NCBI RefSeq assembly: GCF_014489075.1 | Contig: NZ_JACTGR010000008.1 | Span: forward strand, 62,001-126,000 | Direction of reading: 5' to 3' | DNA: 64,000 nucleotides | Origin: Sphingomonas sp. JC676 | GTDB taxonomy: Bacteria; Pseudomonadota; Alphaproteobacteria; Sphingomonadales; Sphingomonadaceae | Shown: positions 16,387 through 24,966 of the stretch, piece by piece | How positions within the stretch are numbered: the stretch's first letter is position 1 | Layout of the letters: the number at the start of each line of letters is the position of its first letter | Notes under the pieces: model-generated | Seen by the model: the letters and a program-made list of their open reading frames with translations, nothing else | Databases searched by the model: none | Told to the model about the DNA's origin: nothing | Program-made: the position numbers and the translations under genes

Positions 16387-19062
16387 TCAGTTTTCCCTTG
16401 GCTGGGTCCAGCGCCGCGGGCTCGCGGAGGCAAGGCGCAAGGCGACGGTAACCGGGCGGCCGGCTTCGCAAGCGATCTCGCAGCTGTCTTCCCCGGCGCG
16501 GGGCGCACGCTTCAGGGTGCCGCCCGAGACGTTCGCGGATTCGATGCCGTGCCATGCCGCCAGCGTGATCGTTTGGGGGCGGAGCGAGGTGATCTGGACC
16601 TCGGCAGTGCGCGCGTCCAAGTCCCAGCGCAGCCGGTCGATGCGCGCGAAGCTGCGCGCCAGCATACCGCTGATGCTGCCGCGCCGGAGGTCCGCGGGCA
16701 GCGCGGGCAGGATCTCGATCAGGCCGGGCCGCGAATAGCAGAGCATTTCCATCAGGACGGTGGGCAGGCCGCCCTGCGCGTCCGGCTGCGGGCCGCCATA
16801 GGGATTGTGCGAGCTGCGCATCGTCTGGTTGAAATAGCCCTGATTGAGCAGCTGTTTGATCTCCCAGTCGACCAGATACGGGTCCTTGAGCCGTGCCGCG
16901 GCCAGTGCGCGGTGGCACAGGCCGTGCGCCGAACTATTGGCGGGGCCGCGCTTCCGGTCGGCGAGCAGCGCAGCACGGGCGAGATCGGGCGACCGGGTCG
17001 GTTGGATCTCGTCCGAAGGCCAGGCGCCATAGAGATGCGAGACGTGGCGCTGGTCGTAATTCTCGTCCAGCCCTGGCCAGCCCCATTCCTTGAGCGTGCC
17101 GTCATCGGTGGTGCGATAGGGCGGCATCTTGGACAGGATCGCCTTCCATTTGGGGATCTGGTCGCTATCGCTCCCCAGTATCTCGCACGCCTCGATCAGA
17201 TGGGTCAGCACCTCGCGGCAGACCATCACGTCCATCGCCGAATTGATCACAAACGGTACCGGCGGCGCCATGTGGAAAGCGTCGTACGGGGTCAGCGGCC
17301 AGGCGTCGGTCGGCAGGGGCTGTGCGTTGAGCGGCCAGTTCTCCGGCGAGAAGCTCGGCACGAATACATAGTTGCCGCGTTCGTCCTCGACCGAGAGGAA
17401 GTCCTCGTAGAACAACGCCAGCTCCTTGAGCCCGGGTACGACGCGGTCGCGCAGGAACCGGGTGTCGCCGGTGGTGAGATAATAGTCCCAAAACGGGCTG
17501 TAGAGCCAGCCGCCCGCCGAGATCCAATAGGGGTGCGGCCAGATGCCGGCGCCCTCGGTCGTCGCATAATGATAGCTGACGCCGAACTCCTTGTTGGGCA
17601 TCAGCGGATAGACCGCACCGCGCGCGCCGAAGATATTCTTCGCGTTGTTGCGGCAGTCAGGGAGGATACCCTCGATCCAGTTGAAATAGGGCTGCATCAC
17701 CTCCGGCAGGTCGCCCATAGCGCCGGGCGCCATCTGGAGGTTGATGTTGATGTTGACCTCGCCGCCTATCGGCTGGACCGGGAATTCGCCCGACGAGAGC
17801 AGCATCCAGTAGCGTCCCATGTCGAATAGCCGCTCGAGCATGGCGGGCGCGTAATCGGGGCGGGTGCGCTGGTCGTCGAGCAGTTCCTCGCCCGAAAGCG
17901 CGCGCTGGCTGGTGCCGCCGAGATCGAGCGTGACGCGGTTCATGATCTCGGACTGGATCGGGCGGTGGCGCGCGAGCAGCGTGTCATAGTCACCGTCGAG
18001 TCCGGCCATGCCTGCGACGAGCCCGTCGACCAAGTCCCTGGCGAAATCCTTGAACCACTGGATGCGCGTCAGCAGCACGATCGAGCTGGCATTATCGATG
18101 ACGAGCCTGTTGCCGTCGCGCCGCGCGGTGCCGCCCTTGCGGATCACGCGGACCACGCCGGCATAGCCGTTGCCATTGATCGAAGGATCGAAGCGGCCGG
18201 TGAGGATCAGATGCTCGGCATCGCCTTCCTGCTGGAAGGTGACCGGGCCATCGTGCCGGCCGACCGGGGGCTTTTCGAGGCTGATCGTCGCACTCACCGG
18301 CTTGCCGCCGGGGCCGCGGATTTCCTGCACCGCGACATTATCCGGTCGCGACACGAAGCTGCGGCGCACCCAATCGCCGCGATTGTCGTGCCACATCACG
18401 CGGATCTCGCCGCTCTCGAAATCGACCGTCCGCAGATAGTCGTTGACGGCGGGCGCCTCCGGTATCTCGATCTTCATGCTGAAGGCCGGGATCGTCGGGT
18501 GCGCCTTGGTGTTGACCGGAAGGCCTGCCGCGGTGAGCGCCTCGAAGGCGTGGTTCACGCCCTCGCGATATTTGCCGGCCAGCAGCAGCTTGCGGATACC
18601 GGGCAGTTCGGCTGCGACATCCGGCGCCTCGAACGGACGCCGCCATGGCAGCATCAGTCGCTCGTGGCGGAACTGGAGTTGCTCGGCATAGGGCGCGCCG
18701 GTCAGTTCAAGATACATCGGGCCGTTGCCGGAGAGCAGGGTATCGCGGAAGCCGGCGGCGGGGGCGATGCTGCACACGCCCCGGCGCGGCACGGCATTGC
18801 GGCGCAGGCGCTCGCGGCGCGACATGGCGGTGACCTTGGGACCGGTTCCCTTGGAGGGCAGCGGCAGCGGCGGCTTGGGCAGCAGCTCGCGCTCGAGCCC
18901 GGCGGGAAGCGGGCGGGCCGTGATGTTCGGCTGTGGTGGCGTCGGAGGAATCGGCGGCGCGCTGGCGGACCCGGTCTGGGCCTCGGCACTGTTCGCTAGC
19001 GGGGTGACACCGGCGAACGCTGCGATGGCAGCACCGTTCTTTAGCAGGTCACGCCGCTTCAT
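16387..19062 (-). CDS. GH95-like six-hairpin glycosidase A (divergent)
   Basis: The 891-residue exported enzyme has a twin-Arg leader (MKRRDLLKNGAAIAAFAG) and a Pro-rich linker to about residue 75. It has an N-terminal beta domain, then an (alpha/alpha)6 catalytic domain. The GH95 hallmarks FVPSFSPENWPL (acid Glu in SPEN) and QRHVSHLYGAWPSDEI are present. The Asn site that reads NTEMNYWP in ordinary GH95 fucosidases is here NININLQMAPGAMGD, so specificity may differ (alpha-L-galactoside, or another linkage). The start at 19062 has a GGATGGAG ribosome site. Operator-like palindromes lie at 19097-19148. Confidence 0.8.
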   Translation of the reverse strand: MKRRDLLKNGAAIAAFAGVTPLANSAEAQTGSASAPPIPPTPPQPNITARPLPAGLERELLPKPPLPLPSKGTGPKVTAMSRRERLRRNAVPRRGVCSIAPAAGFRDTLLSGNGPMYLELTGAPYAEQLQFRHERLMLPWRRPFEAPDVAAELPGIRKLLLAGKYREGVNHAFEALTAAGLPVNTKAHPTIPAFSMKIEIPEAPAVNDYLRTVDFESGEIRVMWHDNRGDWVRRSFVSRPDNVAVQEIRGPGGKPVSATISLEKPPVGRHDGPVTFQQEGDAEHLILTGRFDPSINGNGYAGVVRVIRKGGTARRDGNRLVIDNASSIVLLTRIQWFKDFARDLVDGLVAGMAGLDGDYDTLLARHRPIQSEIMNRVTLDLGGTSQRALSGEELLDDQRTRPDYAPAMLERLFDMGRYWMLLSSGEFPVQPIGGEVNININLQMAPGAMGDLPEVMQPYFNWIEGILPDCRNNAKNIFGARGAVYPLMPNKEFGVSYHYATTEGAGIWPHPYWISAGGWLYSPFWDYYLTTGDTRFLRDRVVPGLKELALFYEDFLSVEDERGNYVFVPSFSPENWPLNAQPLPTDAWPLTPYDAFHMAPPVPFVINSAMDVMVCREVLTHLIEACEILGSDSDQIPKWKAILSKMPPYRTTDDGTLKEWGWPGLDENYDQRHVSHLYGAWPSDEIQPTRSPDLARAALLADRKRGPANSSAHGLCHRALAAARLKDPYLVDWEIKQLLNQGYFNQTMRSSHNPYGGPQPDAQGGLPTVLMEMLCYSRPGLIEILPALPADLRRGSISGMLARSFARIDRLRWDLDARTAEVQITSLRPQTITLAAWHGIESANVSGGTLKRAPRAGEDSCEIACEAGRPVTVALRLASASPRRWTQPREN

Positions 19063-19096
19063 GCTCCATCCCCTCTCTATTTTACTAGACGGTACT

Positions 19097-19148
19097 TATC
19101 AGATAGGGGGATGGTCAATATCAATTATTGTATCAGATATATCAATGG
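19097..19148. promoter_or_regulatory. TATCAGATA operator elements upstream of GH95-like A
   Basis: The 9-base half-site TATCAGATA occurs at 19097-19105 and 19131-19139. The second continues as TATCAGATATATCA, matching 13 of 18 positions of the perfect palindrome at 42563-42580 in reverse orientation. This 86-base gap is markedly A/T-rich and separates two GH95-type genes on the same strand, so it probably contains the promoter of the 16387-19062 gene. Confidence 0.6.
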
Positions 19149-21491
19149 TCACGCGTTATGAATGCCATAGCTGTTGCTCGCGCCCGACTGGGCCGGGAGT
19201 GGGGCGACGAGACGGGTGGTGAGCGAGGGCAGCTGCAGCACCGCTTCCTCGCCGGCGCGGAGCGAAAGCGCGATCCGGCGATCGCCCAGCCGCCGCATCG
19301 TGCCGGCGCCCCTGTGGGCCGGCGTCTCGCCGGCCCAGTCGCATTCGATCACGCAGGGTTCGCCGGCGAGGCTCTTCACCCGCACCCAGGCCGTGCGTCC
19401 ATCGACGCGGCGCGCACTTACCAGAAAGGCCCCTTCAGCGCGGAAGTCGTCGAACACCAGCTCCGGCCAGGCGGCGGGTATCGCGGGGAAGACGCGGATC
19501 GCGCCGCCCCAGCTCTGCAGCACCATGTCGTGGATCGATTGCGCGGCGGAGAGCGGCGTCTCGATATTCTGGCCGCTCTCGGCATACATGGTGTTGGCGA
19601 AGCTCTTGCCGATGCCGCTCTTTCCCGCGACCAGTGCCTTGAGGCTATCGAGCGCCGCGTCGCCCTTGCCGAAGGCAGCGTAGAAGGACGCGGCTGCGGA
19701 AAGCGACCAGCCCGATCCTTGACCCGCGGCCACGGCGGTATCCAGCCAGTACGCCATCGACTTTTCGAGCAGCGGCAGCTTGGTCGGCGTGTCGCGGTTC
19801 TCGAGATAGAGCGGATAGATCATCATCAAGTGCGAGTAATGGCGGTGCGGTTTCATCGCCATGTCGGCGCCGACGCGGTAGCCATGCTCGTCGATCGGAT
19901 AGGGCGTGAGGCGCGCGGCGATGTCGCGCCATCTGGCCAGCATCGGATGCGTCGTGCCGAGCCTGTGGTGCCCCTCGATCAGCGCGCCGACACCCCAGCG
20001 GAGCAGCGCGAGATCATAGTTGCAGTCGCTGGTGCTGCCGATCTCGGGCGAATAGGTCACGCCCAAATGCATCCGACCGTCGGGCTTCTCGGTCAGGATC
20101 GGATCATAGAGCGCGACCGCCTCGGCGAGCAGCGGCAGCAGCCGTTCGCGCAGCATCCGCCGGTCCATCGTGTAGCGATATTGCAGCCAGTAGAGCTGGC
20201 AGATCCAGAGCAGGTTGCCCCATTCCTTCTCGTAGCGCCGGTCGACCTCGATCGGCGATTCCAGGTCCTGCTGGGTGACATGGCCGATCGCGGCGGCGCC
20301 GGGCGCGACAGTGGCGGCGGTGCGGCGCAGCGCGTCGCGATGCGTATCGAGCGCATGGAACAGCCCCTGGGCCAGCGCCAGCCGGTTGCTCGGCTGGAGT
20401 GCGTAATAGCTGATCTGGACGTTGAGGTTCCAGGTCAGATAGGGCCAGTTGCTCGGCTGGAGCCAGGGGCCGTGCGTGTCGATCACGCCGCCATCGGGCC
20501 GCGCGACGCAGCCATATTTGTAGATCTGGATCCAGTAGAAGCTCTCCAGCCGCGTGTCGGGGAGCGACAGGAAGCTGGCGCGGTAGTGCACATCCCACCA
20601 GCGGCGATGCGCGCGACCGGCCTGTTCCCGATCACCGGCAAGCGCGGCGCGAACCTGGCGCGTCGCGGTCTCCAGCGAACCGGTATCCGGGAACGACATG
20701 GCGTTGCTGAGGATCAGCGTGCGCCGGTTCGGTGCCTCCATCTGCTCCACCCAGGCGGTGGTGTAGCCGCCGCCCACCAGCAGCGGCTGGAACCAGCGGT
20801 TGACGCTGTCGGCATCGCGCCGCTCACCAGGCGGATTGTCGATCCAGATGCGCGCGGGTTGACCATAGTCGCGCTCATATTTGGCGGCATCTGCCGCGGT
20901 GCGGATCGGCGGACGGGTCGAGACCGCGGGTGTGGGGTGCCAGGTCCAGCCGCAGCCAGCCTCGTCACCCGAGGTCTCGACCTCGATCGCCATGTGCGGC
21001 TGCTCGGCATGGACGAAGGCGCGCAAGCGGATCGTGCCGCGATCGGTGGTCACTTCGCCGGTGAGCTCGGCACAGTGGAGGTTGAGCCGCAGCTTCGCGC
21101 CGGTGATGCGGCCGACGGGCCGGAGCAGGAAATCGCCGACATGGTAGCGCGCGCGCGAATAGGCGTGCCAGCCCCAGCTGAAATCGCGCCGGTCATAGAC
21201 GTCGACATTGTCGACCGCGAAGCGGAGCGCAGCGCCTTCCTTGGCTTCGGTCATCGAAAGGGCCAGCCGTCCATTGCCCAGAAAGGGGGCCTCGCCCCAT
21301 GTCCGCGGCAGCCGGTCCCAGATCAGGTCGTGGCGGGCAAGGAAGACGGCCCAGTCGACACGATCTTCGATCAGCGTCGTTTCCGCGGCGGCGGGCACCC
21401 CAAACAGGGGGATCGAAGCGCCGGCTGCCAGCATGGTGCGGCGATCCAACGGCCCGCCAAGCCCAGGTGTGCGGGTTTCGTCACGGTCCAT
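19149..21491 (-). CDS. GH95-like six-hairpin glycosidase B (divergent)
   Basis: The 780-residue enzyme has a leader containing LDRRTMLAAGASIPLFG. It has the same overall plan as its neighbours, with an N-terminal beta domain (EAPFLGNGRLALSM replacing the usual GNGRLGAMVFG) and an (alpha/alpha)6 barrel. LGVTYSPEIGST supplies the expected acid Glu and HRHYSHLMMIYPLYLE the His motif. The substrate Asn region is TWNLNVQISYYAL instead of NTEMNYWP. It is distant from ordinary GH95, and an adjacent six-hairpin family is possible. It is followed by the promoter of gene A, so the two need not be cotranscribed. Confidence 0.72.
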   Translation of the reverse strand: MDRDETRTPGLGGPLDRRTMLAAGASIPLFGVPAAAETTLIEDRVDWAVFLARHDLIWDRLPRTWGEAPFLGNGRLALSMTEAKEGAALRFAVDNVDVYDRRDFSWGWHAYSRARYHVGDFLLRPVGRITGAKLRLNLHCAELTGEVTTDRGTIRLRAFVHAEQPHMAIEVETSGDEAGCGWTWHPTPAVSTRPPIRTAADAAKYERDYGQPARIWIDNPPGERRDADSVNRWFQPLLVGGGYTTAWVEQMEAPNRRTLILSNAMSFPDTGSLETATRQVRAALAGDREQAGRAHRRWWDVHYRASFLSLPDTRLESFYWIQIYKYGCVARPDGGVIDTHGPWLQPSNWPYLTWNLNVQISYYALQPSNRLALAQGLFHALDTHRDALRRTAATVAPGAAAIGHVTQQDLESPIEVDRRYEKEWGNLLWICQLYWLQYRYTMDRRMLRERLLPLLAEAVALYDPILTEKPDGRMHLGVTYSPEIGSTSDCNYDLALLRWGVGALIEGHHRLGTTHPMLARWRDIAARLTPYPIDEHGYRVGADMAMKPHRHYSHLMMIYPLYLENRDTPTKLPLLEKSMAYWLDTAVAAGQGSGWSLSAAASFYAAFGKGDAALDSLKALVAGKSGIGKSFANTMYAESGQNIETPLSAAQSIHDMVLQSWGGAIRVFPAIPAAWPELVFDDFRAEGAFLVSARRVDGRTAWVRVKSLAGEPCVIECDWAGETPAHRGAGTMRRLGDRRIALSLRAGEEAVLQLPSLTTRLVAPLPAQSGASNSYGIHNA

Positions 21492-21568
21492 GCCCAGTTC
21501 CTAGTTTGGAAGGATATCTGACAAATTTCGGACGCGCGTACCGAACCAGGATGCAAAGGATCGAGTGT

Positions 21569-22369
21569 TCAGTCGGCGTCGTTGCTGTCGTACCAGCCCA
21601 GTTTCGCCGAGATGGTTTTCGCGGCCTCGGCGAGCATCGTGCGTGTCGCGTCCATCGCGACGGGCTGGGAACCATCGATGCGTTCGAGAAACGGAATGGT
21701 GAGGGTCGCGGCCAGCCGTCCGTCGAAGCCGAAGATCGGGTAGCTGATATCGATGACGCCGTGCGTCATCGGGCTGGTGCGTTGCTCGAAGCCCCGCACG
21801 CGGATCGCGGCGAGGACCGTCCCGGCCGCCTCGACCATCTCTTGCGTCTCTTCGCTTCGCGAGCTCAGCAACGCATGAAGGCGCTCCGAATCGGTGAAGG
21901 CGAGGAGGACGTTTCCCGAGCAGCTTCGGAACAGATCTATCTGGGCGCCCAGACGGACGCTGAAACCGGTGGGGCCGGGATTTTCCTGCCGGAGCACCAC
22001 CAGCCCGCGGCCCTCCGCCGGTACGACGAGATGGCAGGATTGCAGCACCGCATGCGCTAGGTCGTACATCACCGGGGCGGCGATATGGGTGAGGTCCTGC
22101 ACCGGCGTCGCACGATAGGCGAGGTCGAGCACGCGATAGGTGACGCGGTACCGATCGGATTCGGCCATCTTACGCAGATAGCCGCGCCGCTCCATCACGA
22201 CGACGAGCCGGAACAGCTCGTTCATCGAGCGGTCGAGGCCTGAGGCGATCTCGGTCAGCGTCAGGCCGTCGGGATGGTCGGCGAGCAGTTCGAGGACGTC
22301 GAAGCCCTTCTCGAGCGCCGGCGCCGAATAGGTGTTCTTGAGCGGCTTCGGCTCGCGTTCGCCCTTCAT
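21569..22369 (-). CDS. IclR-family transcriptional regulator
   Basis: The 266-residue regulator has an N-terminal winged helix (about 15-75: ALEKGFDVLELLADHPDGLT, TEIASGLDRSMNELFRLVVV) and a C-terminal GAF-like effector domain (IGAQ-type LGAQIDLFRSCSGNVLLAF, MTHGVIDISYPIFGFDG). The start at 22369 follows GGGAAAG. IclR proteins such as KdgR often control pectin and sugar-acid genes. Neighbouring FucP, zinc dehydrogenase and GH95 genes are plausible targets. A shared AAAGT-N-ACTTT element at 24912 and 32307 is a candidate site, but this link is a guess. Confidence 0.88.
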   Translation of the reverse strand: MKGEREPKPLKNTYSAPALEKGFDVLELLADHPDGLTLTEIASGLDRSMNELFRLVVVMERRGYLRKMAESDRYRVTYRVLDLAYRATPVQDLTHIAAPVMYDLAHAVLQSCHLVVPAEGRGLVVLRQENPGPTGFSVRLGAQIDLFRSCSGNVLLAFTDSERLHALLSSRSEETQEMVEAAGTVLAAIRVRGFEQRTSPMTHGVIDISYPIFGFDGRLAATLTIPFLERIDGSQPVAMDATRTMLAEAAKTISAKLGWYDSNDAD

Positions 22370-22437
22370 CGCTTTCCCGTCATGTGGAACACTAGATACA
22401 TCAGCTATCTCGCGAGGGCGTCGCTGCCAAGGCGCGC

Positions 22438-23790
22438 TCAATGCAGCGGCGAGGCGGCAATGCCGAGCGCTGCTTCCATCCGCGCGGTGCGAATGCATCG
22501 CATGGCATAGACGGCGACGGCGACGAAGCAGGCGAACGGCAGGATGATCGCGACCTGGATCGTGCCCGCCATCTGCGAGACCAGCCCCATCAGCGGCGGG
22601 AAGACCGCGCCGCCGATGATCGCCATGATGATCAGCGGCGCGCCCAGCATCGCCTTGTCTCCCAGGTCCTTGACGCCCAGCGAGAAGATCGTCGGAAACA
22701 TGATCGACATGAAGAAGCTGGTGAGCGCGAGCGCGCCGACCGCGACCCAGCCATGGGTCAGCGCCGCGGTGGCGGTGAGCCCGATATTGGCGAGCGCGAA
22801 GACGAACAACAGCCGCGTAGCCGGGATCTTGTGCATCAGCAGCGTGCCGATGAACCGACCGGACATGAACAGGATCAAGCTGACCGAGAGCAGATAGGCG
22901 GCCGTCTTCTCGGGTGTGGCCGGAACCAGCTCCTTCACGAAATCGACGAAGAAGCTCCAGATGCCCACCTGCGCGCCGACATAGAAGAATTGGGCGATCA
23001 CCGCGCCGGCCAGGCATGGAGTGCGCAGTACCTGCCACAGCGACGTGCGTTGCCGCGGTCCTTCCGTGGCGCTTTCGCCTGCGCGCACATCGGGCAGCCG
23101 CACCACCGCCACGGCTATGGCGACGAGGATGACCACGCCTGCGAGCACCAGATAAGGGAGCTGCACCATCCGCGCTTCGGCGAGGCGATAGGCTTCGAGC
23201 TGGGTGGGCGCCATCGCGCCCAGTTGGGCCTTGCTGTGCTCGATGCCGGAAAAGATGAAGTGGCCGCCGATGATCGGCGCCATGAAGCCGCCGAAGCCGT
23301 TGAAGGCCTGGGCGAAATTCAGTCGCTGCGAGGCGCGGCTGGGGTCGCCGAACGCGACGATATAGGGGTTGGCGGCGGTCTCGAGGAACGCCGCCCCGGA
23401 GGCGATGACAAACAGCGCCGAGAGGAAGACCGCATAGTGGCGGAGCTCGGCGGCGGGATAGAAGAGCAGGGCGCCCATCGCATAGAGGCCCAGTCCCGCA
23501 AGGATGCCCGCGCGGTAGCCGAAGCGGCGCATCAGCAGGCCCGCCGGTAGCGCCATGGTGAAGTAGCCGAGATAGAAGACGAACTGGATGAAGCCCGCCT
23601 GGGCGCGATCGAGGTCCAGCGCCTTCTGGAACTGGCGGATCAGGATGTCGTTGAAATTGTTGGCGATCGCCCAGAGGAAGAACAGGCTTGTCACCAGCAC
23701 GAAGCCGGCGACATAGCCGCGCGTGATAAACGCTCCGCCCGCGGGCGTGTCGGCGACGCCGATATCGGCGATCGGACTGGTGACTGCCAT
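22438..23790 (-). CDS. fucP: FucP-type L-fucose:H+ symporter (MFS)
   Basis: The 450-residue inner-membrane carrier has about 12 hydrophobic segments. FucP-family marks include LFFLWAIANNFNDILIRQFQ in helix 1, FYLGYFTMALPAGLLMRRFG, FLETAANPYIVAFGDP and RLNFAQAFNGFGGFMAPIIGG. These are the segments conserved in FucP, GluP and relatives, so L-fucose is the likely but not certain sugar (glucose/galactose relatives exist). The ATG at 23790 is preceded by AGGAGAGG. It lies between the IclR gene and the zinc dehydrogenase, all on the minus strand. Confidence 0.87.
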   Translation of the reverse strand: MAVTSPIADIGVADTPAGGAFITRGYVAGFVLVTSLFFLWAIANNFNDILIRQFQKALDLDRAQAGFIQFVFYLGYFTMALPAGLLMRRFGYRAGILAGLGLYAMGALLFYPAAELRHYAVFLSALFVIASGAAFLETAANPYIVAFGDPSRASQRLNFAQAFNGFGGFMAPIIGGHFIFSGIEHSKAQLGAMAPTQLEAYRLAEARMVQLPYLVLAGVVILVAIAVAVVRLPDVRAGESATEGPRQRTSLWQVLRTPCLAGAVIAQFFYVGAQVGIWSFFVDFVKELVPATPEKTAAYLLSVSLILFMSGRFIGTLLMHKIPATRLLFVFALANIGLTATAALTHGWVAVGALALTSFFMSIMFPTIFSLGVKDLGDKAMLGAPLIIMAIIGGAVFPPLMGLVSQMAGTIQVAIILPFACFVAVAVYAMRCIRTARMEAALGIAASPLH

Positions 23791-23859
23791 CGTTTTCCTC
23801 TCCTCGCCCCGTCCGTCTTCGGATCTGCGGGCATGTCGCGCGGGGTCTCCGCGCCGATC

Positions 23860-24870
23860 CTATAGCGTCACGATCGCTTTCAGCACCGATCCCTGGTCGT
23901 TGATCAGATTGGGAATCTGGTCCGGCGCCTCGGCGAGCGGGAAGGCATGCGTCATGATCGCCCCGGTGGGAATCCGGCCCTGCTCGATCGCGGCGATCAC
24001 GGCGCGGAAATCCGCGTTGGTGGCATTGCGGCTGCCGATCAGCCGCATCTCGCGCTTGTGGAACTCGGGGTCTGCGAAGGTGATGTCCTGCTTGACCACG
24101 CTCACCAGCACGTAACTGCCGCCATGCGCGACATAGGCAAAGCCCTTTTCCATCGCGCGGCTGTTGCCGGTGGCGTCGAACACCAGATCGAAGAACTCGC
24201 CATCGGTGCGCGCAGCGAGCGCCGCCTCGAATTCCTGGTCGACGGGCACGATATCGGCGATGCCCATCGCGTCGCGGGCATAGTCCAGGCGTTGGCGGCT
24301 GGTATCGGCAAGCGTCACCGTCGCGCCGTCCAGCGCGGCGAACAGCGCGACGGCGACCCCGATTGGGCCGGCGCCGACGACGAGAACGCGGTCGCCCGCC
24401 TGCACTTCGCCGCGGCGCACGGCATGCGCCCCCACCGAGAGAAACTCGACCATCGCCGCCTGGTCTGCCGTGAGCGCGCCCGCCGCGATCACCGCCCGCT
24501 CGGGAACGGCGAGATATTCGCACATGCCGCCGTCGGTGTGGACGCCGAGCACCTGGATCGAGACGCAGCAATTCGGCTTGCCCTTGCGACAGGCGATGCA
24601 GGTGCCGCAGGCGAGATAGGGGTTGACCGTGACGAGGTCGCCCGGCGCGAAGGCGCTGCCTAGATCGACCTCCGCTACCTCGCCCGCGAGCTCGTGACCC
24701 ATCACACGTGGATAACTGAGAAAGGGCTGGTCGCCGGCGAAGATATGATAATCGGTGCCGCACAGGCCGATCCGCCGGATGCGGATCAGCACCTCACCTG
24801 GATTCCTGACGGGAAGTGGCCGCTCGGCCAAGCCTAATTGATGCGGTCGTTCGCAGACGACTGCCTTCAT
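23860..24870 (-). CDS. Zinc-dependent medium-chain dehydrogenase (sugar/sugar-acid type)
   Basis: The 336-residue MDR enzyme has a catalytic-zinc region GLCGTDYHIFAGD and GHELAGEVAE. The structural-zinc loop CGTCIACRKGKPNCC and the Rossmann motif VVGAGPIGVAVALFA are complete. It is closest in appearance to RspB/L-gulonate or galactonate 5-dehydrogenase-type enzymes. An oxidation in fucose, L-galactonate or mannonate-type metabolism is likely. The precise step is unknown, since the aldo/keto reductase at 41517 already provides a sugar 1-dehydrogenase. The promoter region contains AAAGTTGCTTT at 24912-24922. Confidence 0.85.
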   Translation of the reverse strand: MKAVVCERPHQLGLAERPLPVRNPGEVLIRIRRIGLCGTDYHIFAGDQPFLSYPRVMGHELAGEVAEVDLGSAFAPGDLVTVNPYLACGTCIACRKGKPNCCVSIQVLGVHTDGGMCEYLAVPERAVIAAGALTADQAAMVEFLSVGAHAVRRGEVQAGDRVLVVGAGPIGVAVALFAALDGATVTLADTSRQRLDYARDAMGIADIVPVDQEFEAALAARTDGEFFDLVFDATGNSRAMEKGFAYVAHGGSYVLVSVVKQDITFADPEFHKREMRLIGSRNATNADFRAVIAAIEQGRIPTGAIMTHAFPLAEAPDQIPNLINDQGSVLKAIVTL

Positions 24871-24911
24871 AATCCCACTCTCCCCGGCGCAACTGCATTC
24901 TTTTACATATA

Positions 24912-24922
24912 AAAGTTGCTTT
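24912..24922. promoter_or_regulatory. AAAGT-N-GCTTT inverted repeat, shared with receptor 2 promoter
   Basis: AAAGTTGCTTT lies 42 bases upstream of the zinc dehydrogenase start. Its reverse complement and flanks align with the receptor 2 promoter (32301-32330) at 21 of 30 positions, in the same orientation relative to each gene. It is a candidate operator of unknown regulator. Confidence 0.4.
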
Positions 24923-24966
24923 CAAGGTACAACGCGTATCGGGAAGTGCAACAAAAACCTGTATGA

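Noticed and set aside
19128..21521. Long plus-strand reading frame of about 800 codons opposite the GH95-like B gene
   Set aside because: Composition is Arg/Gly/Ala-rich with no family features; it is the antisense shadow of a GC-rich gene whose minus strand has clear GH95 motifs and a signal peptide.
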